DNA of 45,681 bases from Ferrovum myxofaciens (GTDB lineage Bacteria; Pseudomonadota; Gammaproteobacteria; Burkholderiales; Ferrovaceae): positions 1-45,681 of the forward strand of contig NZ_JPOQ01000059.1 in NCBI RefSeq assembly GCF_000735045.1, read 5' to 3'. The notes under the pieces are model-generated. The model was given only the letters and a program-made list of their open reading frames with translations. It was not told the origin of the DNA and did not search any database. Numbering within the stretch: position 1 is the stretch's first letter; every line of letters begins with the position of its first letter. This document shows positions 1 to 6,470 of the stretch, one piece after another. Both the position numbers and the translations under genes were made by a program.

Positions 1-194
1 CGGCTCTGGTGGGCGGATTGGTGGGTGGGATGATGGCTCAGCAGGCACCGGTCTATGCGGCGCCTCCCATGGTCATGGCGCCTCCTCCGGCTTATGCCGT
101 GCCTCAGCCCGCCTATGCCTATCCGGCTCCGGCTTATGCTCAGCCTGTCTATCCTGCTCCTTATTACGGGGGAGGAGAGGGTGATGATGACTGA
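1..194 (+). CDS. C-terminal end of a Gly-zipper, Pro/Tyr/Ala-rich protein (5' end outside window)
   Basis: The reading frame is open from the left edge, so the true start lies outside. The visible part begins with small glycine-zipper-like residues (ALVGGLVGGMM), followed by a low-complexity tail of repeated PAYA/PVY units and an acidic end (GEGDDD). Glycine zippers followed by Pro/Tyr-rich tails occur in small envelope or surface proteins, but I do not recognise a family and assign no function. A strong hairpin terminator lies 33 bases after the stop, which supports this being a real transcribed gene. A start inside the visible part (GTG at 9) is possible but less likely because the frame continues upstream. 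Confidence 0.55.
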   Translation, partial: ALVGGLVGGMMAQQAPVYAAPPMVMAPPPAYAVPQPAYAYPAPAYAQPVYPAPYYGGGEGDDD

Positions 195-226
195 TTCTGT
201 GCTCAGATCATTCAAAAAAGACTGAA

Positions 227-262
227 AGCCAACCCCCCAATTTTCGGGGGGTTGGCTTTTTT
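227..262 (+). terminator. Rho-independent terminator, possibly bidirectional
   Basis: A perfect 12-bp stem (AGCCAACCCCCC, 227-238, with GGGGGGTTGGCT, 246-257) encloses a 7-base loop and runs into a T tract at 254-262. On the opposite strand the stem is followed by a weaker T-containing stretch (complement of 213-226), so it could also stop transcripts of the leftward outer-membrane gene. Confidence 0.9.
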
Positions 263-278
263 GAAGGGCGAAACAGTT

Positions 279-310
279 CCAAAGACTGCTTGCACTGCGG
301 CAGTCTTTGG
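279..310. repeat. 11-bp perfect inverted repeat at the 3' end of the beta-barrel gene
   Basis: CCAAAGACTGC (279-289) and GCAGTCTTTGG (300-310) form a perfect stem with a 10-base loop, three bases past the stop of the leftward gene at 313. There is no good T run on either side, so it may be a 3' mRNA-stabilising hairpin or a Rho-assisted terminator rather than a classical intrinsic terminator. Confidence 0.6.
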
Positions 311-312
311 GT

Positions 313-855
313 TCAAAAGTGGTAGAGTGCACCTACCGTAAAGGCATTGGAACCAAAATCTGCGGTCCCGTCTGGGGTATTGAGGGCAGAACGGTAGTAG
401 TCATAGCCGATTCGTGCGGAAAATAATGCATTGACCTTGAATTGGAGCCCCAGTCCATAGGTGGAAGAGATGCGGGTGGCCCCGGAGTAGCCTGGAGCGG
501 CGCTACTGATGGACTGACTGGTGGCTGATCCAACCCCCAACTTCCCATAGAGAGAAAGGACATTGGACAGGGGCAGGTATCCCACGCCTTCCAGTGTGGC
601 GACATCGGTTTTTCCGCTGACCGTATGATTGGCAAACTTGCCTGCTTCTGTATAGGCGCCTTCCAGGCCAAAATAACGGTTGAACTGGTAGCCGATCAGA
701 GCGCCAAATGCCGGGTTATAGGAAGAATTATTCCAGGGTGCTTGGTTGGAAGCATTCAAGGTTTGAGCTTCACCCAGGGTACCTCCGATATATAGTCCTT
801 GGGCATAGGCACCGGTGGACAGTAGGACGGCCAGAGTTAGTGCGATTTTTTTCAT
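313..855 (-). CDS. Small outer-membrane beta-barrel protein (OmpA-like N-domain type)
   Basis: A 180-residue protein with a clear Sec signal peptide (MKKIALTLAVLLSTGAYAQG; cleavage after AYA). The mature part has alternating polar/aromatic strands (LYIGGTLG, ALIGYQF, GLEGAYTEAG, LYGKLGVG, YGLGLQFK, ARIGYDYY, VGALYHF) and ends in phenylalanine, as expected of an 8-stranded barrel inserted by Bam. No periplasmic peptidoglycan-binding domain follows, so it is a lone barrel. The ribosome-binding site AAGGA lies about 10 bases before the ATG and overlaps the end of the preceding ORF. The specific role (adhesin, small porin or structural) is not visible. Confidence 0.8.
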   Translation of the reverse strand: MKKIALTLAVLLSTGAYAQGLYIGGTLGEAQTLNASNQAPWNNSSYNPAFGALIGYQFNRYFGLEGAYTEAGKFANHTVSGKTDVATLEGVGYLPLSNVLSLYGKLGVGSATSQSISSAAPGYSGATRISSTYGLGLQFKVNALFSARIGYDYYRSALNTPDGTADFGSNAFTVGALYHF

Positions 856-862
856 GCGGTCT

Positions 863-1162
863 TTATCCTTGCGGGGTCGGTAAAATTACTGTTGTGCTTT
901 GTTCAGCATGGGTGGCTTTGATGATGCCTTCCCAGATGAGAGGAGCCGCCTGATTGGGGAATTTCAGGGAGAGGTCGTGGGCGCGTATTTGAAGGTGGGC
1001 AAAGTAATCTTCACGTTCGTCTTCAGGGAGCGAGTAACGGCCTTTCGCCCAGGCATATTGCTCCGCGCCAAGATCTTCCGCCATCGTTCCGGCATATGCG
1101 GCCACGTTGCTCAGAAAACTCAGTACGAGGCTCAGAGAGATCAGTAATTTTCGTAGGGGCAT
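863..1162 (-). CDS. Small exported protein, probably a C-terminally truncated TPR-like family member
   Basis: A 99-residue product with a signal peptide (cleavage near VAAYAG) and a good start: AGGA about 9 bases before the ATG. Residues 27-85 (AEDLGAEQYAWAKGRYSLP… APLIWEGIIKATHA) resemble, from memory, the N-terminal portion of a betaproteobacterial family of roughly 200-residue exported TPR-like proteins. Here the frame ends abruptly after that motif with an unrelated tail, and the stop codon overlaps the ribosome-binding site of the downstream barrel gene. It may be a decayed gene or a shortened functional one. Same strand as the SDR upstream and the barrel gene downstream. Confidence 0.55.
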   Translation of the reverse strand: MPLRKLLISLSLVLSFLSNVAAYAGTMAEDLGAEQYAWAKGRYSLPEDEREDYFAHLQIRAHDLSLKFPNQAAPLIWEGIIKATHAEQSTTVILPTPQG

Positions 1163-1285
1163 GGAAAAATCCTATGGTCAGTATCGTAAAAAAGTCCTCT
1201 AACCATCTATTGTTGAAATGAAGAGAAGTATCCCTGTGCTCCAAGAGTTTCAGTCATTCTCCAGGGAGGCGCCATTCATGCCCAC

Positions 1286-2089
1286 TCAGCGTTTTCCCAA
1301 GGCAAAATCGCGGATCACACTCAATTGCTTGCGCACATATCCATCGACCAGGGCGGGATGAATGCCATTGATGCGAGCAATAAGGGATTCCGGGAAGCCA
1401 ATGAAATATTCATGCCGGTTTCGAGTCACCGCATAGATGATTTTCTGGGCGACTTGTTCAGGAGTGTCCATGGGTACCTTGAGGGCTTTGGACATGCGGT
1501 GAATGGCTCCGGTATGGATGAGGGGGGTGACGTAACGAGGGGCCACATAGGTCACTCCGACCCCGGTGCCGTCCAGTTCCCTGCGCAATGCTTCGGAAAA
1601 TCCGCGCAACGCAAACTTGCTGGCTGAGTAGGCGGAAAATCCGGGAAAACCGATAGAACCATAGATTGACCCGATATTGACGATGAGTCCCGAGCCCTGA
1701 GTCAACAAGTGAGGTAGGAGCAGACGAGTGAGTTGCATGGGCGCGAGGGTATTGAGCCGCCAGAGGTTTTCGATCCCTGTTTCAGTTTCTTGATGAAACA
1801 GGTTGAAACTGGTCATTCCTGCCAGGTTGATCAGTATGTCGATACCTTCTGTTTGGGAGGTGACCCTGTCCGCCAGTTGTTTGACTTCCTGAGGGATCAA
1901 CAGGTCGGCCGGGATGGGCAGGACCGTTCCGCCCGTTCGACGTAATTCAACGGCCAGTTCGTTCAACCCGTGGGCAGAATGGTCAGTCACGATCAAGGTG
2001 GCTCCTTGTCGTGCCAGAGCCTGTGCCAAGGGTTTTCCAATGCTTCCGGTGGCGCCTGTCAATAAAACTTTTTTGCCTTTGAGTTCCAT
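1286..2089 (-). CDS. SDR-family NAD(P)-dependent oxidoreductase
   Basis: A classical short-chain dehydrogenase of 267 residues. The Rossmann nucleotide-binding motif TGATGSIG is at residues 11-18, the structural NLAG motif is near residue 89, the catalytic Ser is in the IGSIYG region, and the catalytic pair is in YSASK near residue 154. The C-terminal part (APRYVTPL… INGIHPALVDGYVRKQL) is typical of SDRs that follow the YxxxK helix, with a basic amphipathic end that could associate with the membrane. Substrate cannot be predicted. It is probably co-oriented with the small exported protein 120 bases downstream. A perfect 10-bp palindrome (2137-2146) lies upstream, of unknown meaning. Confidence 0.85.
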   Translation of the reverse strand: MELKGKKVLLTGATGSIGKPLAQALARQGATLIVTDHSAHGLNELAVELRRTGGTVLPIPADLLIPQEVKQLADRVTSQTEGIDILINLAGMTSFNLFHQETETGIENLWRLNTLAPMQLTRLLLPHLLTQGSGLIVNIGSIYGSIGFPGFSAYSASKFALRGFSEALRRELDGTGVGVTYVAPRYVTPLIHTGAIHRMSKALKVPMDTPEQVAQKIIYAVTRNRHEYFIGFPESLIARINGIHPALVDGYVRKQLSVIRDFALGKR

Positions 2090-2203
2090 GGTTATTTACC
2101 GATAATCAACGCCCACAAGCAATGCCGGAGATTCCGCAACGTTGCTCAAAATCCTGGACAATGAACAAACTCTTTGTGGGTGTGGAAGAATGATGAGTGG
2201 ACA

Positions 2204-2665
2204 TTATTTTAGTTGAATGGGGACCCCCAAGGGAACAGCACTGATGCTGTTTTTTGGGCTACCCTCGATGAGTTCGTCGCTATAGGTCAGGTAAATGACC
2301 ACGGAGTGGGCGGGATCGATCATGCGCACCAGGTGCAGTTTCTTGAAGAACAAGGAAGCACGGATTTTTGCAATATCCTGCTGGCGCGGCAGGGGACCTG
2401 ACTGAGTGATGGGGCCGATTTTGAGACAGGACAAGGAGGCTTCCGTCTTGTTCTCGGCAATGCCCACTGCCCCGGAGATTCCACCGGTTTTGGCCCGCGC
2501 CAGGTAGCAGGTGATTCCATGAATATCCGGGTCATCGATGGATTCTACGACGATCTTGTTATCTGGACCTAACATTTTCCAGGAGGTATTGACTGACCCG
2601 ATGTCATCGGCACGAACCAGCGCAGTCAAACAGGTCAGGGACAGGAAAGCAAACAGTTTTTTCAT
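2204..2665 (-). CDS. creA: CreA family periplasmic protein
   Basis: A 153-residue protein starting at ATG 2665 (a longer frame extends upstream but lacks signal-peptide character before this Met). The signal peptide MKKLFAFLSLTCLTALVRA is followed by the CreA pattern: DDIGSVNTSWKMLGPDNKI, VESIDDPDIHGITCYLARAKTGG, LFFKKLHLVRMIDP and YSDELIEGSPKNSISAVPL. Two cysteines (ITCYLA and LSCLKIG) are in positions that could form a disulfide. CreA is widespread in proteobacteria and its biochemical role is unknown. It diverges from the epimerase gene at 2789. Confidence 0.9.
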   Translation of the reverse strand: MKKLFAFLSLTCLTALVRADDIGSVNTSWKMLGPDNKIVVESIDDPDIHGITCYLARAKTGGISGAVGIAENKTEASLSCLKIGPITQSGPLPRQQDIAKIRASLFFKKLHLVRMIDPAHSVVIYLTYSDELIEGSPKNSISAVPLGVPIQLK

Positions 2666-2739
2666 GATTTCAATCCAATGGGTGAAGTGAGTTGTCCTGG
2701 GCCCTGAATTCAGTATTTTCCAGAAGGACGGTATGAGGA

Positions 2740-2748
2740 TGCTATAGT
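2740..2748 (+). promoter_or_regulatory. Extended -10 promoter for the 2789 gene
   Basis: TGCTATAGT fits TGnTATAAT (extended -10) with one mismatch. No convincing -35 lies upstream. Predicted transcription start is near 2755, giving a leader of about 34 bases before the ATG at 2789. Confidence 0.5.
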
Positions 2749-2788
2749 ACGCCAAGTATCGTCCATGTGACTATCGAGGAATTCATCG

Positions 2789-3742
2789 ATGAAAGTGTTG
2801 GTGACGGGCGCTGGTGGATTTGTGGGAAAAGGTTTGGTTCCTTATCTGGAGAGGCAAGGTCACACCGTGGTGCGTGCCCTTCGGATGGCGAAGGAAGACA
2901 ATGAGGTGGGTATCGGGGACATCGGTCCGGATACCGATTGGCGTGTCGCCCTTGGCGGAGTAGAGGCTGTGGTGCACCTGGCAGCGCGGGTCCATGTGAT
3001 GCAGGCAGAGGATCTTTCTTCCCAACAGGCTTTTCACCGGGTCAATACGGCAGGGACCTTGAATCTGGCGAGGCAGGCAGCATCAGCAGGGGTGCGTCGT
3101 CTGGTTTTTCTGAGTTCCGTTAAAGTATTAGGGGAAGAGGGGGTCTTGACGGCCGCCAGCATTCCTCGACCTGCCGATGCGTATGGCCAGTCCAAGTGGG
3201 CGGCAGAGCAAGGGCTGCATACGGTGGCGACGAACACCGGGTTGGAGGTGGTGATCCTTCGCCCCCCATTGATTTATGGTCCCGGAGTGGGAGCCAATTT
3301 TGCGCGCTTGATGCATTGGGTGCGGTGCGGGGTTCCCTTGCCTTTGGGGGGGGTTCGTAATCGGCGCAGTTTGTTGGCACTGGGTAATCTGGTGGATGCC
3401 GTGGGATGGGTACTGAGGCACCCGGCGGCGGCGGGGCGAACCTACCTCCTGAGCGATGGAGAGGATGTTTCCACCCCCGACCTGATCCGCCATCTGGCCC
3501 ACGCCTTGGGCCGTTCGGCCCGCTTGCTCACGGTTCCCCCCTTCCTGCTGCTTGGACTGGGAAAACTGCTGGGACGCCGGGCGGAGATCCACCGTTTGCT
3601 CGGCTCTTTGGTGGTGGATGCCTCGGCCATCCGCGCTGAATTGGGGTGGTCCCCACCGTTTACCCTAGCGGCAGGTTTGGACGATTTGGTTGCTCGAGAG
3701 GGCGAAATGGAAAGGAGTCACTCATGTCACCCAATATCCTGA
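2789..3742 (+). CDS. NAD-dependent epimerase/dehydratase (extended SDR)
   Basis: A 317-residue nucleotide-sugar epimerase/dehydratase-like enzyme. TGAGGFVG at residues 6-13 binds NAD; VVHLAARVHV follows; the catalytic Tyr-Lys pair is in YGQSK (about residue 131); LRPPLIYGPG is the family's substrate-loop signature. AGGA sits 9 bases before the ATG. It resembles the UDP-sugar C4-epimerases found beside O-antigen initiating transferases, but no glycan cluster is seen here, so substrate is open. The stop codon lies inside the next gene (19-base overlap), indicating translational coupling with the membrane protein. An 8-G run at 3346-3353 lies in the coding sequence. Confidence 0.85.
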   Translation: MKVLVTGAGGFVGKGLVPYLERQGHTVVRALRMAKEDNEVGIGDIGPDTDWRVALGGVEAVVHLAARVHVMQAEDLSSQQAFHRVNTAGTLNLARQAASAGVRRLVFLSSVKVLGEEGVLTAASIPRPADAYGQSKWAAEQGLHTVATNTGLEVVILRPPLIYGPGVGANFARLMHWVRCGVPLPLGGVRNRRSLLALGNLVDAVGWVLRHPAAAGRTYLLSDGEDVSTPDLIRHLAHALGRSARLLTVPPFLLLGLGKLLGRRAEIHRLLGSLVVDASAIRAELGWSPPFTLAAGLDDLVAREGEMERSHSCHPIS

Positions 3743-4122
3743 ACTTTTTATTGCAATGGGGTACCACCACCTTCTCGCTGTGGGTATGTAGTTACGTATT
3801 CAAAGGGATCCGGTTTGACAGTTTGGGTGCCCTGGTGATTTCGGCTCTGGTGTTGGGGTTTGCCAACGCGGTGGTCAAACCCATCCTGATCTTGCTGACC
3901 TTGCCACTGACCTTGTTTACTTTTGGATTTTTTCTGCTGGTCATCAATGCCCTGATGATTCTGCTGGTTTCTTATTTGGTACGCGGCTTTACCGTATCGG
4001 GTTTCTGGGAAGCCTTCTTCGCCAGTATTTTTGTGTCTCTGCTCAGCCTGATCATTGGGGCATTTCTTTCCAATGGTTCGCCTCCCTGGCAACCCCCACC
4101 CGGCGGAGGCAACTGGGTTTAG
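3724..4122 (+). CDS. Phage-holin-4-superfamily small membrane protein
   Basis: A 132-residue protein with four hydrophobic segments and the features of the PF04020-type family: NxVVKPILILLTLPLTLFTFGFFLLVINALM, then a soluble turn and a last helix, ending in a Pro/Gly tail. The start at 3724 has an excellent AAAGGAGT ribosome-binding site; a longer upstream frame lacks one and would start inside the epimerase. Despite the family name, chromosomal members are not lysis proteins and their function is unknown. It is coupled to the epimerase and is separated from the next gene by a 112-base regulatory gap. Confidence 0.85.
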   Translation: MSPNILNFLLQWGTTTFSLWVCSYVFKGIRFDSLGALVISALVLGFANAVVKPILILLTLPLTLFTFGFFLLVINALMILLVSYLVRGFTVSGFWEAFFASIFVSLLSLIIGAFLSNGSPPWQPPPGGGNWV

Positions 4123-4140
4123 TCCTTTTTAAATCCTGCG

Positions 4141-4196
4141 GGGTCACGGAAATTTCATAAAAGAGTCACGCCTCTGTCATAGCGCCTTGATTCAAT
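4141..4196 (+). promoter_or_regulatory. Two tandem PHO boxes and -10 element (predicted PhoB-activated promoter)
   Basis: Four 7-mers occur at exact 11-bp intervals: GGGTCAC (4141), ATTTCAT (4152), GAGTCAC (4163) and CTGTCAT (4174). The TCA core of each is in phase (4144, 4155, 4166, 4177). This is the direct-repeat structure of PhoB sites (CTGTCAT-n4-CTGTCAT), two boxes in tandem, and the last unit is a perfect consensus half-site. A -10-like TTCAAT (4191-4196) begins 10 bases after the last unit, the spacing seen where a PHO box replaces the -35. Predicted start of transcription is near 4203. Confidence 0.75.
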
Positions 4197-4202
4197 GGGG
4201 GC

Positions 4203-4238
4203 ATGAAGAAGATCCTGTTCGGCGTTTCCCTCGTATGA
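4203..4238 (+). CDS. Possible 11-codon leader peptide coupled to plcP-like gene
   Basis: ATG at 4203 opens an 11-residue frame (MKKILFGVSLV) whose TGA overlaps the ATG of the next gene (ATGA at 4235-4238). The predicted PhoB-type transcription start falls at or next to this ATG, so the message could be leaderless. No Shine-Dalgarno sequence precedes 4235, so coupling to this mini-frame would explain how the main gene is translated. Speculative; may be chance. Confidence 0.3.
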   Translation: MKKILFGVSLV

Positions 4239-5029
4239 GCCCGGTGTTTCACTACCGTACCTTGTGGATATCCGATATCCATCTGGGGACGCCGGGGTGC
4301 CAAGCCGATTATCTGTTGGATTTTCTACGTTGTAATGACGCAGACACCATCTATCTGGTGGGGGATATCCTGGATGGCTGGCAGTTGCGCAAGACCTGGT
4401 ACTGGCCCCAGACCCACAATGATGTGGTCCAAAAACTGTTGCGCAAGGCGCGCAAGGGAACCCGGGTGGTTTATGTGCCGGGAAATCATGATGAACTGAT
4501 GCGCCAGTTCTGTGGCCTGGCCTTTGGCGACATCGTGGTTCAGGATGAAGCCATTCATACCCTGACGGATGGACGTAAGCTCTGGGTGGTGCATGGTGAC
4601 CTGTTCGATGGAGTAACTACCCACGCGCGTTGGCTATCCCATCTTGGGGATACCTTCTATACCTTCATCCTCAAATTCAACCAGTGGTTCAATGCGGCCC
4701 GTGCTCGCCTTGGTCTGCCCTACTGGTCGGTGTCCCAATACCTCAAGCACCAGGTGAAAAATGCAGTCAATTACATCCATGCCTTTGAACAGGTGATGGT
4801 GGATGAAGCTCGTCGACGTGGCTGTCAGGGTGTCGTTTGTGGGCATATCCACAAGGCCGAGATTCGTGAGGTGAATGGGGCCTTGTACTGCAACGATGGG
4901 GATTGGGTGGAAAGTTTGACTGCCTTGGTGGAAACCCATGAAGGGGCATTGAGCATCGTGGAATGGCGCCAAAAAGTGGCGGCTCCTCTCAACCTCGGTC
5001 CCATTCATCTGGCCGAACAGGAGGGGTGA
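4235..5029 (+). CDS. plcP: PlcP-type metallophosphoesterase (phospholipase C-like; UDP-2,3-diacylglucosamine diphosphatase superfamily)
   Basis: A 264-residue calcineurin-like phosphoesterase with all metal-binding motifs: DIHLG, GDILDGW, GNHDE, HGDLFD and GHIH (CGHIHKAEI). Databases usually label it UDP-2,3-diacylglucosamine diphosphatase, but LpxH carries GNRDF while this has GNHDE. Blocks such as QADYLLDFL, WYWPQTHNDVVQKLLRKARKGTR and FGLPYWS-like LGLPYWSVSQYLK match my memory of rhizobial PlcP, which cleaves phospholipids to diacylglycerol during phosphate starvation. A glycosyltransferase and DgkA follow at once. ATG 4235 is chosen because the upstream in-frame TTG (4187) would precede the predicted transcription start. 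Substrate is inferred, not proven. Confidence 0.75.
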   Translation: MSPVFHYRTLWISDIHLGTPGCQADYLLDFLRCNDADTIYLVGDILDGWQLRKTWYWPQTHNDVVQKLLRKARKGTRVVYVPGNHDELMRQFCGLAFGDIVVQDEAIHTLTDGRKLWVVHGDLFDGVTTHARWLSHLGDTFYTFILKFNQWFNAARARLGLPYWSVSQYLKHQVKNAVNYIHAFEQVMVDEARRRGCQGVVCGHIHKAEIREVNGALYCNDGDWVESLTALVETHEGALSIVEWRQKVAAPLNLGPIHLAEQEG

Positions 5030-5061
5030 GCCAGTTCCCCCCATCAACAAGGAGTGAAGAA

Positions 5062-6096
5062 ATGCGTATCATGATCGTGACGGATGCCTGGGAACCCCAG
5101 GTGAATGGTGTGGTCCAGACCTTGAAAAACACGCGTCGGGAATTGGAAACCCTGGGGCATGAGGTCGCCATGATCACTCCTCGGGACTTTATTACCTTGC
5201 CTTGTCCTACTTATCCTGATATTCGTCTGTCGCTTCTGCCGGGGCGTCGGGTTTGCCAAAGGTTGCAAGATTTTATTCCGGAAGCGCTACACATTGCCAC
5301 CGAAGGCCCCCTCGGTATGGCGGCGCGAGCCTATGCCCTGCGCCAGAATTTACCTTTTACGACGGCGTATCACACCCGGTTCCCCGAATATGTCCGCGCT
5401 CGTTTTGCCCTTCCTCTGTCCTGGACCTATGCCTTTTTGCGTTGGTTTCACGGGCCATCCCGTGCTGTGATGGCACCGACCCCGGTGGTACAGAAAGATT
5501 TGCAACGTCAGGGTTTCAAACGGGTGGTGCTGTGGAGTCGGGGGGTGGATCTGGAGATTTTTCGTTCTGAACGGGGCCGGCGGTTGGATTCGGCACCGCC
5601 GATTTTTCTGTACGTGGGGCGGGTGGCGGTGGAAAAGAATGTGGAAGCCTTTTTGTCCCTTGAATTGCCCGGTTCCAAATGGGTGGTGGGGGAAGGGCCG
5701 GCCTTGCCCCGTTTGCGCCAACGCTATCCGAAAGTCAATTATCTGGGGGTGTTGAATCTGCAGGCATTGGCTGCCGTGTATGCCTCGGCTGATGTGTTTG
5801 TGTTTCCCAGCAAGACCGATACCTTTGGGTTGGTACTGCTGGAGGCCTTGGCTTGTGGCTGCCCGGTGGCGGCATACCCTGTGACAGGACCGCTGGATGT
5901 TATCGGGGATTCCCCCGCCGGAGCGCTGAACGAGGATTTGCGAACGGCTTGCCTCGCTGCCCTGAATATTTCTCGGGTCACCGCTCGAGCCCATGCGGAG
6001 AAGTTCTCCTGGGCCGCCGCTACCCATCAGTTCCTGGCGCATTTACAACCGGTGGTGCATGTTTCTCCCATTATTGCTGAACTGGGGATGGGATGA
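5062..6096 (+). CDS. agt: Agt-type GT4 glycosyltransferase (predicted diacylglycerol glycosyltransferase)
   Basis: A 344-residue GT-B fold enzyme. The start has AAGGAG eight bases upstream. The N-terminal domain carries VTDAWEPQVNGVVQTL, CPTYPDIRLSL, HIATEGPLG, TAYHTRFPEYVRARF and WFHGPSRAVMAPT; the C-terminal domain has FLYVGRVAVEKN and the donor-binding loop SKTDTFGLVLLEALACGCPV. Annotation pipelines call such proteins GDP-mannose-dependent mannosyltransferase. The same architecture is found in Agt, which glycosylates diacylglycerol to glucosyl- or glucuronosyl-DAG in phosphate-starved alphaproteobacteria. Its placement between a PlcP-like phosphoesterase and DgkA favours DAG as acceptor. 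It overlaps dgkA by four bases (ATGA). Donor sugar is unknown. Confidence 0.75.
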   Translation: MRIMIVTDAWEPQVNGVVQTLKNTRRELETLGHEVAMITPRDFITLPCPTYPDIRLSLLPGRRVCQRLQDFIPEALHIATEGPLGMAARAYALRQNLPFTTAYHTRFPEYVRARFALPLSWTYAFLRWFHGPSRAVMAPTPVVQKDLQRQGFKRVVLWSRGVDLEIFRSERGRRLDSAPPIFLYVGRVAVEKNVEAFLSLELPGSKWVVGEGPALPRLRQRYPKVNYLGVLNLQALAAVYASADVFVFPSKTDTFGLVLLEALACGCPVAAYPVTGPLDVIGDSPAGALNEDLRTACLAALNISRVTARAHAEKFSWAAATHQFLAHLQPVVHVSPIIAELGMG

Positions 6097-6470
6097 TTCA
6101 GAAAGAAAGCCCCTATAAGGGGAAAAGGGGATTCAAGCGAATCTGGAATGCCCTGGGCTATTCCCTTACCGGTTTTATTGATGCTTATCGGCATGAAAGT
6201 GCCTTTCGTCAGGAAGTGGCTCTATCCGGCGTATTGATTCCCCTGTCCCTGATACTTCACGCCTCCGGGGAGGGGCATGCCCTGTTGATCGGCAGTATCC
6301 TGTGGGTATTGTTGGTGGAACTGTTGAACTCGGCGGTGGAAGCCACGGTGGACCGAATTTCTCTGGAAGATCATCGACTCGCCAAACGGGCCAAAGACAT
6401 CGGCAGTGCCGCTGTTCTGGTTAGTCTGGTGAATGCCGCAGTGGTGTGGGGGTTGGTGCTGTTTTTTTGA
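6093..6470 (+). CDS. dgkA: Diacylglycerol kinase
   Basis: A 125-residue integral membrane kinase with three transmembrane helices. It carries the DgkA signature ELLNSAVEATVDRISLEDH followed by AKDIGSAAV, and the N-terminal GFKRIWNALGYSL and HESAFRQE elements that contribute to ATP and Mg binding. It converts diacylglycerol to phosphatidic acid at the inner membrane. In E. coli it recycles DAG from membrane-derived oligosaccharide synthesis; here its coupling to PlcP- and Agt-like genes suggests it controls the DAG pool made during lipid remodelling. Its last 50 bases overlap the convergent EamA gene. Confidence 0.95.
   Translation: MIQKESPYKGKRGFKRIWNALGYSLTGFIDAYRHESAFRQEVALSGVLIPLSLILHASGEGHALLIGSILWVLLVELLNSAVEATVDRISLEDHRLAKRAKDIGSAAVLVSLVNAAVVWGLVLFF

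Noticed and set aside
2137-2146. GCAACGTTGC palindrome upstream of the SDR gene
   Set aside because: A 10-bp palindrome is expected by chance at this window size; no second copy or promoter nearby.
3724-4122. Prophage remnant suggested by the holin-like protein
   Set aside because: PF04020-type proteins are common chromosomal membrane proteins and no other phage gene is present.
4187-4234. Longer PlcP-like protein starting at TTG 4187
   Set aside because: It has no ribosome-binding site, adds sequence not typical of the family and lies upstream of the predicted transcription start.
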